DNA of 64,000 nt from Diphasiastrum complanatum (lineage: Eukaryota; Streptophyta; Lycopodiopsida; Lycopodiales; Lycopodiaceae): positions 43,367,148 through 43,431,147 of the forward strand of contig CM055104.1 in the NCBI GenBank assembly GCA_029204225.1. Reading direction: 5' to 3'. The notes beneath the pieces were generated by a model. That model was not told the DNA's origin. It made no database searches and was given only the letters and a program-made list of their open reading frames with translations. Positions 1-9,949 of this stretch are shown here, piece after piece; positions within the stretch are counted from its first letter, which is position 1, and each line of letters opens with the position of its first letter. The position numbers were made by a program, and so were the translations under genes.

Positions 1-3000
1 GTAGATTGTGAGGGGCCAATATGCCAGGGCACCCAGCAGGCCCAGGATGGAATTGAAGAAGGGAAATGCCATAGATATCATTGTTGTGAGGATGACAAAA
101 GACGTCCTCCACACTATCCTGAAGATTGTAAGATGGTCGAGGCTGGATTTCTTCTGCAACGGAAGTACTGCATGTGAAGGTTGCTTCTCGTTTGGCATTA
201 TTTTCCTTTGGAAGTAAATCGAAGCATGAAACTCCACGAATCCGAAGATGGGCTGTGCAGTCACCTACCAAACAATCAGAGAATGCACCGGAAATATTCT
301 TGAGATCCGGAACACCAACATCCCGACAGCTTGAAATATTTTTTGAAGTGCATTAAATCAGATACTAACCTGATACGCACCCACGAGTCGAACGATGATA
401 AAGAGGTTGGCTAGATCAACCAGCCAGAAGACGTGCCGATATGATACCAGAGCTGAAAGAAGGTTTCCAGGCGTTTTGTCCCCGTAGGCTGCATAGCCAG
501 TGCCACCCAATGCCATGTAAAACATGGTGGTGTAAACTATCCCGATTAATAATGTTTTCCTCATCGTTTTGTTCTCTGGAGGTGAGGAGCTTAAGGTATC
601 CTACATATTTTTGGCAGCCACAGTAGATTGTTTAGAAGTACTTATAATTTTGTCTGATCACTTCAAAGTTTGATAAAAAACATTACTGTATAAAGAGGAT
701 GATTGCAGTATAGGAGATTTGCCCGAGGAGAAAATTTTAATGGAAATGTGTAGTTGCTTCAGTCAAAAAGTTTATACTCAAACCTGAATTTCGATCAAGA
801 TGGATGTAAATAGAAAGCTGTAGCACATGTTTCCTATTGCCTGAAGGACGCCTAGTGTTTTCTGATATGTCGTCACGTGAACCAGCATGTTACTTCCAAC
901 AAGCACTCCAAAAGAAGTGCCATGGGAGTGGCCATGCTCTGAAACCAGCAAAATGAAACCTTATGCAGAGCTCTTTGAATCCTCTAAAGGATGTGTCCAA
1001 GAAACTTGTAATCATCCACTTATTTAGTATTTCAGGATCAGAATAAAAAAATTGACCAACCCCACGTTAATTAATGTGATACAATGCTTTTATGCTGAAT
1101 CTCATCTAGAGGAAACTCTTAATCACAACAGGAGATTGATTTCTCTTCTTCTAGAAGCTCTCATAAAAAGCGAGGTTGAGCCACTGGAGATCGATTGACT
1201 GTATAATGTTATCGATGCGTTTACACAATAATATTCATGACAGGGTGGTTTATCTCCAAATAATCAGTTATGCTAATTCTATTTAAATGTTTCAGAGGCT
1301 CATCATAGACCTTAGCTGATTGGATTGAAAGATACTTGTGAATTCTGAGCTCTTCAGAAAAGTTTCGTTAGTGAATATGCCAATGCAGTACACTATACCC
1401 GAAGCTTTGATTGCGCTGAGAGAGAGGACGATGAAAGAGTAGGAAAACGACATTACGGTGGCCAGGATCGAGAGCCACCTCACTCTCTGCATATCTTGCA
1501 GCTGCGAGAAGAAAATCTGTATTCCTCCGAATATGAGCGTGTAGCGCCCAGTAACAGCGTCGCAAGGCGTATTCTTCCCATGTTTTCGATAGCATACGGA
1601 TTGGGCGATGGCTCTGAAGCATCACAAATAAAAACATGGAGATTAGTGTTAGGATCTAGGACCACTGCAGCAGCTAAAACGCCTGACTATGCGGCTTGTT
1701 GTTTTGAATATACTCATTAAAGGCAAGCGGAAGGGAGGGATGATCTTGCATTCTGCAGCAGGGGTGAACTCACGCTATACTGGATGAAGCCACAATCGTA
1801 AAGGCAACTGTTGCACCGTAGAGATCAGCGTACTGAGCTAGTGCACAAAACCAAGCTTGGCGTTTTCCTGGTATAACATACAGAAAATAACAATCGTCAT
1901 ATCTAAGGAGAGATTCCACTGAGCACGGAGAGGACTTTTTTGGCTGCTAACACGAGAACTTAGAAGGAGGCGAGAAGAGTAAGCGATCGGTAAAAAAACA
2001 AGCCCGACTTCTTTGCCACATGTCCTGAACTGGTGGTAGGATCATGCTGTACATCTGAGACAGAACCATAGAGAATGTAATCCGTTTTCCATTGATTTTT
2101 ATAAACGTGTTACCCTTGCTACGTTTTTCACAGCAGCATAACTTTGATATTGTAGGATATAGTCTTCATATCAATTATCTCTAGAAGATGGGGATGTGAG
2201 TGGATAGTTCGATCGGATTTCCAGGATTCATTTTCAGCTTTCTCTAAATGTTGGGATGTATGTACGGATCTTTGGCGTAAATCATTTCAGGACTATGAGC
2301 CGTGAATCATTTTATCTGCTGCTTATAAACCCAAAACATGAAACTGAGATGAATGATAATGACGTTTATGTGTTCTGTATGTTTGCAATATTCTTGATGA
2401 ACCAGGTTCTCTAGCTTATATCTAATTTATGATTGATCTTTCGATGGCCAGTATTAAGCCACTGTAATCAGCATGGTTGAGCTAAGTGAATATTCAATGT
2501 AGCTTTCTGTAATGAATTTGATTATCTAGCAGGCAGCATGTTAGGTGGAACTTTTAAATGTGTAAAAGAAACGATATCAGTTAGGGGAGAGTTATTCAAT
2601 TCCGTTATGCACAATCTGTAAGAAATAGTAAGCTGAGCTATAGAGCCATTAACCAAGTAGAGATGAATTTATGAATAGGTTATTGCCATTTCTTGACAAC
2701 GAAAGAGAGTCAACGCACACAATGCTTACATACACACCTAGAATAGCATTGACGCATTTTGTGTAGGTGTGGTTGCGAGCGCCAGCAGCGGGATCTGGGT
2801 GTCGATAGCAATCGGATAGAAGTGATGAAGAATAGAGAGTAGCAAGAGCTAACAAAACGAGAATGATAGAGCCAGCGACCCAGCCTATCTGAGACATGCT
2901 CCATGCGAGAGATAACACTCCAGCGCCTGAAACTGCAGTGACCAGATGAGCTAGAGCCGTCCACTCGTTTCCTGCAATGAACAATCATCTTCCACAAAGA

Positions 3001-3200
3001 TTGAATTGTAGCCTTTGATGACATTGCCTCTTGCAACTAAATTGTGAAACGCCATATTATGATCATGCACTATCCAACACTCCAAGTGCAGTGTTTTCAG
3101 TATTCTGACCTGTGCGGGCTGGCCTTCCATCGTCATCAACAGCCATGGACTTCTTTTGGCTCTCAACGGCTCCTTCAATATCCAGCGCTTGTGGAGCCAT
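1..3200 (-). CDS. Amino acid permease (AAP/AAAP family), seven exons seen, 3' end outside window
   Basis: A proton-coupled amino acid importer of the plant AAP group, a multi-pass plasma membrane protein. Splicing was worked out by eye: exons 3200-3110, 2971-2738, 1867-1774, 1613-1399, 938-784, 600-370 and 264-1. All introns have GT..AG ends, and the joined frame is open for 428 codons. The start ATG (3198-3200) opens a hydrophilic N-terminus MAPQALDIEGAVESQ, then the family's RTG..WTALAHLVTAVSGAGVLSLAW first membrane segment (seen as RTG, NEWTALAHL and GAGVLSLAW), DCYRHPDP, CALAQYADLYG, WLSILATVMSF, ILIEIQ|DTLSS and MRKTLLIG, and the final exon FPFFNSILGLLGA. Exon 5 carries an unusual stretch EHGHSHGTSFG where other AAPs have a short loop. 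No stop or frameshift was found, so it looks functional. The last roughly 40-60 residues should lie to the left of the window. Family assignment is secure; subfamily and substrate are not. Confidence 0.93.
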
Positions 3201-3655
3201 GATGATTTGCTTCGGGTCTGTAGTTACTAAAGTTACTCAACACTCAATTGCGGCACAATTGTCTTCCTTTTCCCAACCCACTGATTCAACTACAGCTTCG
3301 GTAGTGAGGAAAAGTTACTGTTTTAACAAAGTGCAGATATTAGTATTATTTAAAAATCATGTAGCAAGAATCCTATCAAGCTCAACTTAAGTTTCTGTCT
3401 CGGGTGTTTTATCATTTGCAAAAAAGAGGTGCCCACTTATACATTCTACAAGCAGACGTCAGCTAAAGTTGCTAGTATCATCACAAGTATTTTAATGTCT
3501 AGTGTAATATGTCATCTATGATTCTAGAGCTGAATCAGTGTTTAGTTTCCTCTGGAGACGAAAGAATGAGAGGGACTTCAAGCACCAAACCACAATCTTT
3601 GTGTATCTACTGTACTCTAGTGATTTAGTGTTTTATATATATATATATATATATC

Positions 3656-3719
<64 letters not shown>

Positions 3720-4249
3720 TCTGTTGTACTATACTGTAGCCATATGTATCATGTCATATTCCAGGCCTGCCCATGAAGGCTGCCTCCAATGTGGCCGACG
3801 TGAGGCACTTGAGAATATTGTGGAATGTGGGGCCCGGGCCTCATAGCTCTCCTGAAAAGCAAAAAGTTCCCACAATTTGAAATGAAAAGTTCTGATCTAA
3901 CGTGCCAACTAAAACTTGTTCCCACTATTTGAAGTAGAAATTTCTCTCTGTGGCAGACATGTGGATACCAAGACTGATTACTCTCAACTATTTAGAAATC
4001 AACATTCTCCATCAAATTCTTTCCCTCTTGCTTGAAAAGCATGTTTCAACTACATTCCACCCAATAGAGTCACATTATGCCCCCCAAAAATGTTTTAAGT
4101 TCTCACTAAAAGATAGAAAGTTTTGAGGTTTCACAAAAATGTGGAAGACAACATTCGCAGCCTCAACTAGTTTAGACTTGAAACATTTTATGCACTTGCA
4201 ATGCAAACCCATAGAATGAGCAAACCATAGGTGATTAACCACCAACAAG
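3201..4249. other. Upstream of the permease, no gene recognised
   Basis: This stretch holds the presumed promoter and 5' leader of the minus-strand permease, then low-complexity sequence. No long conserved reading frame is visible. The small minus-strand frame near 4075-4284 has no recognisable motif. Confidence 0.5.
3633..3716. repeat. Compound microsatellite (TA)n-(GA)n
   Basis: A TA/AT run with one interruption (about 3633-3677) passes directly into a GA run (to about 3716). Confidence 0.95.
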
Positions 4250-4289
4250 CATTGCACAGATTCTCTTTCAAATTTAACTATCATCCTAT

Positions 4290-4341
<52 letters not shown>

Positions 4342-4359
4342 AAAATGTCCATTGGTAAT
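4250..4359. repeat. Left flanking repeat with internal (AT)n
   Basis: About 40 bp beginning CATTGCACAGATT and ending AACTATCATCC precedes an AT run (4291-4339), followed by AAAAATGTCCAT. The same two flanks, near-identical, occur at 11495-11630 around a GT run. The pair brackets the transposase-like and histone-Ulp1 genes in direct orientation. It could be two copies of one small repeat or the relic of a duplication. Confidence 0.8.
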
Positions 4360-4644
4360 CATTAGAGGAGTTACAAACATCAAAAGGGCCGTCTAAGAAA
4401 TGCCACGTCGGACAAAAAAAACGCCGGAGTTTAAAACTCCGACGGACTTTCAGGTCTAGTTTAGCTTAACCTTACTAGTAATGTGTAGTTAACATGACAC
4501 GATTATGACGTATGCAACTGCGACTTCAAGAACCTATGACTCTCATTAACTAACTTTTTCAAATTTGAAAATGAGATTGTGTCCCTCGTTTTAACTAGCG
4601 AGAGAATAAACATAGAATCTCAGGTACGTCATGGATGAATAATA

Positions 4645-7146
4645 ATGTCTACTTTCTTGTTGGTCTGTCAGCTGATGTTTGCGGAGATGTCTCAGTTTCA
4701 TCTACACATTGTTCTCCCTGCCGAGAATGCTCCTATAGCTAATAGAGGAGTAGTGAAAGAATCCACAGTTTCTCCACTTGATATGATCGCTCACAGAATC
4801 AACCAAAGAAAGAATTACGATTTGTGGATTGACGGAAGTTTGTATCCATTGGATCCGAGCTCCATGCAAGCTCCACAATTCCAATCCATCACACAATTAA
4901 TAAAGTTTTTGTGTGACGGAGAAAACGGTTTATTGGGTTATTGTGAAAGATTGACGACTTATGGTGTTGCAAACTCGGTTCAGAAAATATAGAGTTTAGA
5001 ATGTATGTTAAATGGTTTGCTTGCTGACTATAGAGACCGCATTATTACAAACAAAAGAAGATAATGCACGTTTACATAATATTATGTTAGATTTGAATGC
5101 AAGTAATAATCAATTCCAACAAGTTGTTCAGACATTACGTATATCAAATGACTAGTTAAAAGAAAAAACTCGTATACTAGATAAGAAATTAAAAAGAAAC
5201 AAGCGAAAAAGAATTCTGAAGGACATTGATGAGCTTTCGCTAAATGGAGGCCAACGGAGAAAAAGGATTCAAGCATTGTAAGGATTTGATTTCAATCAGT
5301 TTTATTTTAGTTTTGTGAAGTAGCATGAAATTTATTATGTGTCCTATTTGGGTTTCTTGATTTTCATAATCATTTGCAGATCAGCATTGGTTGCAAATGA
5401 GCATCTGAAGGACAATGACCTGATCGGAAAATCATTGAGTTCGGTATTGACAACCAAGTCCACAAAGTTTTTATTGGACAATAATCATTATTCTCGAATC
5501 AAGTCCAAGGTCACTGAGGATTTGATGAACGAGGTCGGTAAGGTAATCGACCGAATGTTAATTCAGGGAGCATGTGATTTCTCGGTATTAGCAGGCAGGC
5601 ATATGCCAGTATATTTAAAATTATTAAAGAGGCTTTTGGACAATTGCATGTAAGAAATTCCCATTCCTTGCCCTTTTCAGATAAGATTGGAGAGAGATGT
5701 ATTGAATAAGGGTATGCAAAATGTCATTGGAATCCCTTTTCACATCAATGAGATTTACAATTCAAAGTCTGGCAATTTGTCATATAATTCTACCAACAAC
5801 TTATTTGTGGATTTGAATCATTTATTGAGATTTATAGTGAAATTTTATAATAATACAAGTGTTAGCATGAGCAAACTTATTCTGGTGGTCAAGCTAGATG
5901 AATCGGAAGTTATAAAAGGACAAAAGTTCGAAAGAGTAAGTATTACTCTCATGAATGGAGCATTGAGCAATGCAACAAACTCAAGGGATCTCAACTTCAT
6001 TGTGCAATTAGAAAACAACATATGGTGGCTAGCATGTTTTCAGGTAAAAAATGGTTGTTATTCATGTGCAATTTCTTTTGGTAATTGTTTTGAATACATA
6101 AAAACTTGTGATTCCATATGTTGAACAGGTTATCAAGGAGGATCACGATGTTCTTTCCTGGATTTTTAGCAGAACAAGTTATCTAGATATCATAAAGGAT
6201 CATATGAATGGCAAAGTACTTAGTGTTCCTGAAAGAGGTGAATTTTTGGTAGAATGGCATTTAGCTGGAGACTTGAAGTCATTGAAATGTATGTTCAATG
6301 TATCTCATGGAGCAAATTTGAAACATCCATGTCTATATTGTATGAAATCATCAAATGACATTTCAAGGAACACAAGAGTTTCAAGATATATTGAAGATCC
6401 CAACTGGAAACCAGTACTACCAATCCCTTTACAAAATGTGCATATTTGCACACTCCATGGAGAGGTGAGGATCATAGAGAAATTAATATATTTTCATATC
6501 TTGTTTGCATGGAATACTAAGCCAGAGTCAACATCAAAACAAGCAATCGCTTGTTTAGAAGAAGTGTTGTCAAAAGCAGGCCTTCATAAAGGCCATGTTA
6601 AAATACAAAAAGATGAAAAGCTTTAGGGAAAAATAGGAAACGTACCCAATAAACCTAGCATAGGAGGAGTCAAAGCTCGTCGTTCTTTATCAAATCATTC
6701 TAAAGAGTCGTCTAAGATCCAATACTCTGTTTGGAAAGATGTTATTTCTGCAACAGAAGACTTTGAAGATAAAGGAACAACAAGGCTAAAGAAGGTTGAA
6801 GTTTGGAAAAAGCTCGATAATATGATTGAAGTGCTTAGAAAAGACACAATTTCATATGCAGATGCACTCCTATTGGAGAAAACAACAATAGAGTTTGTAG
6901 ATGCAGTTCGGGTGGCTTGGGGCTCAGATCACATCACCCACTACATGGTAAGATACATTTGAACAGTGTCTTACAATTTTATAATTTTAGTATAACTTGC
7001 TTGATGGATTCTAACCAATGCATAAATCTTTGATATTGCAGCACATAGCGATAAAGTACGCACAGATTTGGAGGGGGTCAGTTTCCTGGACTCAATATGC
7101 AAAACTGAATTCCAGAAACGACATTCATATATATAGTCTAATATAG
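4645..7146 (+). pseudogene. Transposase-like gene, multi-exon, decayed
   Basis: Probable DNA-transposon transposase of a non-classical DDE-like family. Segments in one orientation: 4645-4992 (ATG start after an A/T-rich leader); about 5010-5277, a lysine-rich coiled-coil-like stretch with heptad leucines; 5380-5649; 5681-6043; 6129-6947; and 7042-7146. Good splice signals are GTAAGG at 5278, TTTGCAG before 5380, GTAAAA at 6044, AACAG before 6129, GTAAGA at 6948 and TTGCAG before 7042. The core motifs are VKLDESEV, then WHLAGDLKSLKCM followed by HPCLYCM, then HICTLHGEVRIIEKLI, then AWGSDHITHYMHI. As I remember them, these resemble an uncharacterised family with D, GD.K, C..C and LH..RI.E motifs in animals and fungi; that is memory, not a search. 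Damage: in-frame stops at 4990-4992, in the coiled coil and at 6624-6626, a frame change near 5030, and a 31-nt pseudo-intron at 5650-5680. A stop-free downstream frame continues past 6626, so decay is recent or partial. Confidence 0.6.
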
Positions 7147-7161
7147 AGCATCTGAACCGTA

Positions 7162-7463
7162 CACGTGTCTCAGTAACGTGCGGTCAAAATTTCCACACGT
7201 GTGGAAACGACGGCGAAATCATTTTGAATGACACGTGTACACTTCGGATCCTAACACGTGTCCTTGCACATGCATGCCAACTATACGATCGTACAACCCA
7301 GTCATCTTGTGACGCGTGTGGGGTCCAGATGTCGCCATGTGTCCTCGCACGTGCATGTCAGCCATATGATCATACGAACCGCTGATGTCCTGACATGTGA
7401 CAGCTCCGTGTGATGACACGTGTGACCACACGTGTGGGGAGCGGAGATATCACATCACACGTG
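7162..7463. promoter_or_regulatory. Array of eight CACGTG (G-box) motifs
   Basis: CACGTG occurs at 7162, 7196, 7232, 7255, 7348, 7417, 7429 and 7458, mostly as ACACGTGT or CACACGTGTG. The copy at 7196 is the centre of a perfect 16-bp palindrome (TTCCACACGTGTGGAA, 7191-7206). Part of the array is an imperfect duplication (about 7254-7316 and 7336-7401). G-boxes bind plant bZIP and bHLH factors. The array lies 300-600 bp before the histone-Ulp1 start codon and directly upstream of a TATA box, so it is most simply that gene's promoter. Confidence 0.8.
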
Positions 7464-7489
7464 TGAATATGATGGGACGTTCCACAGGT

Positions 7490-7498
7490 ATAAAAGGA
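7490..7498 (+). promoter_or_regulatory. TATA box of the histone-Ulp1 gene
   Basis: TATAAAAGG lies 271 bp before the ATG at 7769 and directly after the G-box array. The predicted transcript start is near 7520-7530. The leader includes a run of about 18 C at 7644-7661. Confidence 0.65.
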
Positions 7499-7768
7499 CG
7501 TTTTCGGCTCATATTTCAGTTTCAGATTTATTCGTTCTCTGGCTCTCCTTAGCTTTCTTCGTTCACTTCCGCTCCTCGTTAGACGCATATCGCTACCACG
7601 TGCCCGAGGACCCACATACCAGTATAGCTGCCCGCACCACACACCCCCCCCCCCCCCCCCCTCCCGTCGTGGCGATATGCCATCTCTCATATCGCCATCA
7701 CGCACCTCCCATGTCGGATATCTGCTTTTCCTTCTCATTGGCGCATCATATTGATACCCTAGCTTGAA

Positions 7769-9594
7769 ATGGCCCGTACCAAGCAGACAGCACGCCTTAC
7801 CACATTTGCCCCGCCTCCTCGCCCTCTTCTACAAAGGGTAGTGGGCACCGGTAGGAGAGTAGGTCGGCCCAGAAGACCATGGTTAAGGGATATCAGGAGA
7901 CTTCAGAGGACAAAGAATCTTCTGATTCCCCATGCTCCTTTCTACAGGTCTGTGAGATAGTAACAAGGTCACTCTCACATGATGTTCGTTGGAACATAAC
8001 AGCCTTGGAAGCCCTCCATACTGCCTATGAGGACTTTCAAGTCAAATTCTTTGAGGACTCCACGCTTTGCACAGTGCACGCTAAGAGAGTTACCCTCATG
8101 TCTCAGGACATGCATCTTGTTATGAGACTGAGGAGTACATACGATCAGGTCTTTAAGAGTGGCTTCACCTCTAGGCCACCACCTACAGAGAGAGGTCTTG
8201 TTCCTCAACAAAGAACAAGGAAGCAGACCAAGCCCACCAGGCCTGCCAAGCAAAGGGTGGTACTCAGTGAATCACCATCCCCCCCTCACATCTCTCATCC
8301 TTTGGTTGGACCATCACACCAGTCTGCAGTGCCTTCTTCTCCTCCCACCACCCCTAACTATTCAAGTAGTTCCTCTTCCATTCTCTCCATTCCATCCCAC
8401 AATAACGAGGATATGAACTCGAATGTAGATAAAATAATATCGGATCTAGATTTAAGTTTAATAGGTGATTTTTATAAGGATCTTTTTGTAAGATTTCATG
8501 TTGATCCCAAAGATTCATTTTTGGATTCTGAGAGGTATATAATTTTTGATGAGTATGTTGCCAAAGAAATTGATAAGCTAGGAGGTCAATTTTCTTTTTG
8601 TCTAAGTTCAATTAATTATGTAAATCACATAAATAAAGACTTTTGTAATGCCTTGAAGGAGAAGACCTCAGATATATCAGATACAGTTGTGGAGGCTGGT
8701 TTGATGTATTTTGTAAATAGATGTAAATCCGATGATAGTAAGGACATTGGAGTTGTGTTGTCCTTTTTTGCACACAACCTTCATAGTCCAACTAAGGACG
8801 AAGTATCTTCTCCATACAACCTCGGAGACCAAAGTCTTTATTATTCCATACTGCCAAAAGTAAGTGTTTACATAGAATATATTCTAGTAATATTTTTAAT
8901 AGGTATTGTAATTCCTTTAGTTTAACTAATTATCTCTTGTTTCCAGTAAGCATTGGAGTATGCATATAATCTCCCTTAGGGAAGATTCAGATGGGATCAT
9001 TAATCCCATTTGTTTAAAGATGAACTCCTTAAAGTCTACCCATGTCGAAATGGACGTGATGTACAGCAAAATGTTGCCATTTTTGCCAAGGCCGGATGGG
9101 GCCACTCTAAATAGCCACCTGGAGATTGTTGATGCAAAAGTAAGTATCTCTCATCAAGTATCTGATAGGTAATATGATATATATTTTTTAGAGTGCACAA
9201 CTAACCTATTATACGTTTTGTGATTGAAGCCAGCTCAGCAAGATGATGGACATAGTTGTGGATGGTTCTCCATCCGCAATGTACAGGACTTCTTAGAGTG
9301 GTACATCATGCAATCCGGGGCTTCAGATATACGAAAGGTAAATAGACTAGTGAATGGCCTAACTAAGTTATTTTCGATTTGGTTTTTGATAAGTCAATTG
9401 ACTCAGTTCTTTTGGATTTGCAGTATAAATGTCGAGCATTTTCAATGAATGAGATATATGAGTTTCGTCAACAGATGTTGGTGAACTTATTACCTCATGC
9501 AACACCCAGTCCAGCTACGAAAACGGCAGGCCAATCAAGTCCACAACTGACACTAGTGCAGGGTGGAGATAATCCATATCACTTTGAGCTATAA
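7769..9594 (+). CDS. Histone H3/CENH3-like domain fused to Ulp1-type cysteine protease (one frameshift)
   Basis: The product starts MARTKQTAR, the exact H3 tail through K4, then a short divergent tail and an H3 fold: WLRDIRRLQRTKNLLIPHAPF, RWNITALEALHTAYEDF, FFEDSTLC, HAKRVTLMSQDM. LLIP.APF and loop 1, one residue longer than in H3 and ending in RW, are CENH3-like. A Pro/Ser linker (about 8137-8440) leads to a Ulp1 C48 peptidase: SDTVVEAGLMYF, HW (8951-8956), LKMNSLK where Asp is expected, and QDDGHSCGWF with oxyanion Gln and catalytic Cys. Exons: 7769-8859, 8951-9139, 9230-9337, 9424-9594, all phase 0 with GT..AG introns (the second exon uses TAAG|CATTGG as acceptor). The reading frame shifts at 7954-7960, where the first frame ends SVR-stop and the -1 frame goes on EIVTRS. 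Aligned to H3, about 4 nt are missing. Ulp1 enzymes cleave SUMO-type conjugates and are often carried by plant transposons. Domain calls are firm; function and intactness are not. Confidence 0.8.
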
Positions 9595-9945
9595 ATAATA
9601 GATTAAATAGAGATATACATTTTTTATGTAATGCCCTGTGAATGATTATGGGCATATAGAAAGATAGAGACAATGAGAAAAAACATCCATTGTTAAATAC
9701 AGGACACACATGTACATTCTCAGAAAATGAAAAATATATTGATATTTATGAGAGCTTTTACAAATCTTGTATCTATTATCTGAACAATTCCGTCCAAATC
9801 TTTGCATTTGATTTTCTCTTCATGTCTTTTATGTATCTGCACAAACCTCCGTATCGGGTCAGCCGAACAGAGGATGAAGAAATAACTAGGCAGTTAACAA
9901 ACTATCTTGGGAAAGGCCAAATTCAGACCAGTAGATTACAATTAG
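9595..9945. other. Spacer between convergent genes
   Basis: A/T-rich sequence follows the histone-Ulp1 stop. A plus-strand frame at 9690-9986 has no recognisable motif and overlaps the tail of the minus-strand gene. No convincing gene. Confidence 0.4.
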
Positions 9946-9949
9946 TCAT

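Noticed and set aside
5650-5680. A 31-nt intron with GTAAG and TTTTCAG
   Set aside because: Too short for a plant intron, and it does not restore the frame; more likely a deletion remnant of a longer intron.
7370-7738. Long minus-strand open frame over the G-box promoter and C run
   Set aside because: No motifs and low complexity; it lies opposite the promoter and leader of the histone-Ulp1 gene.
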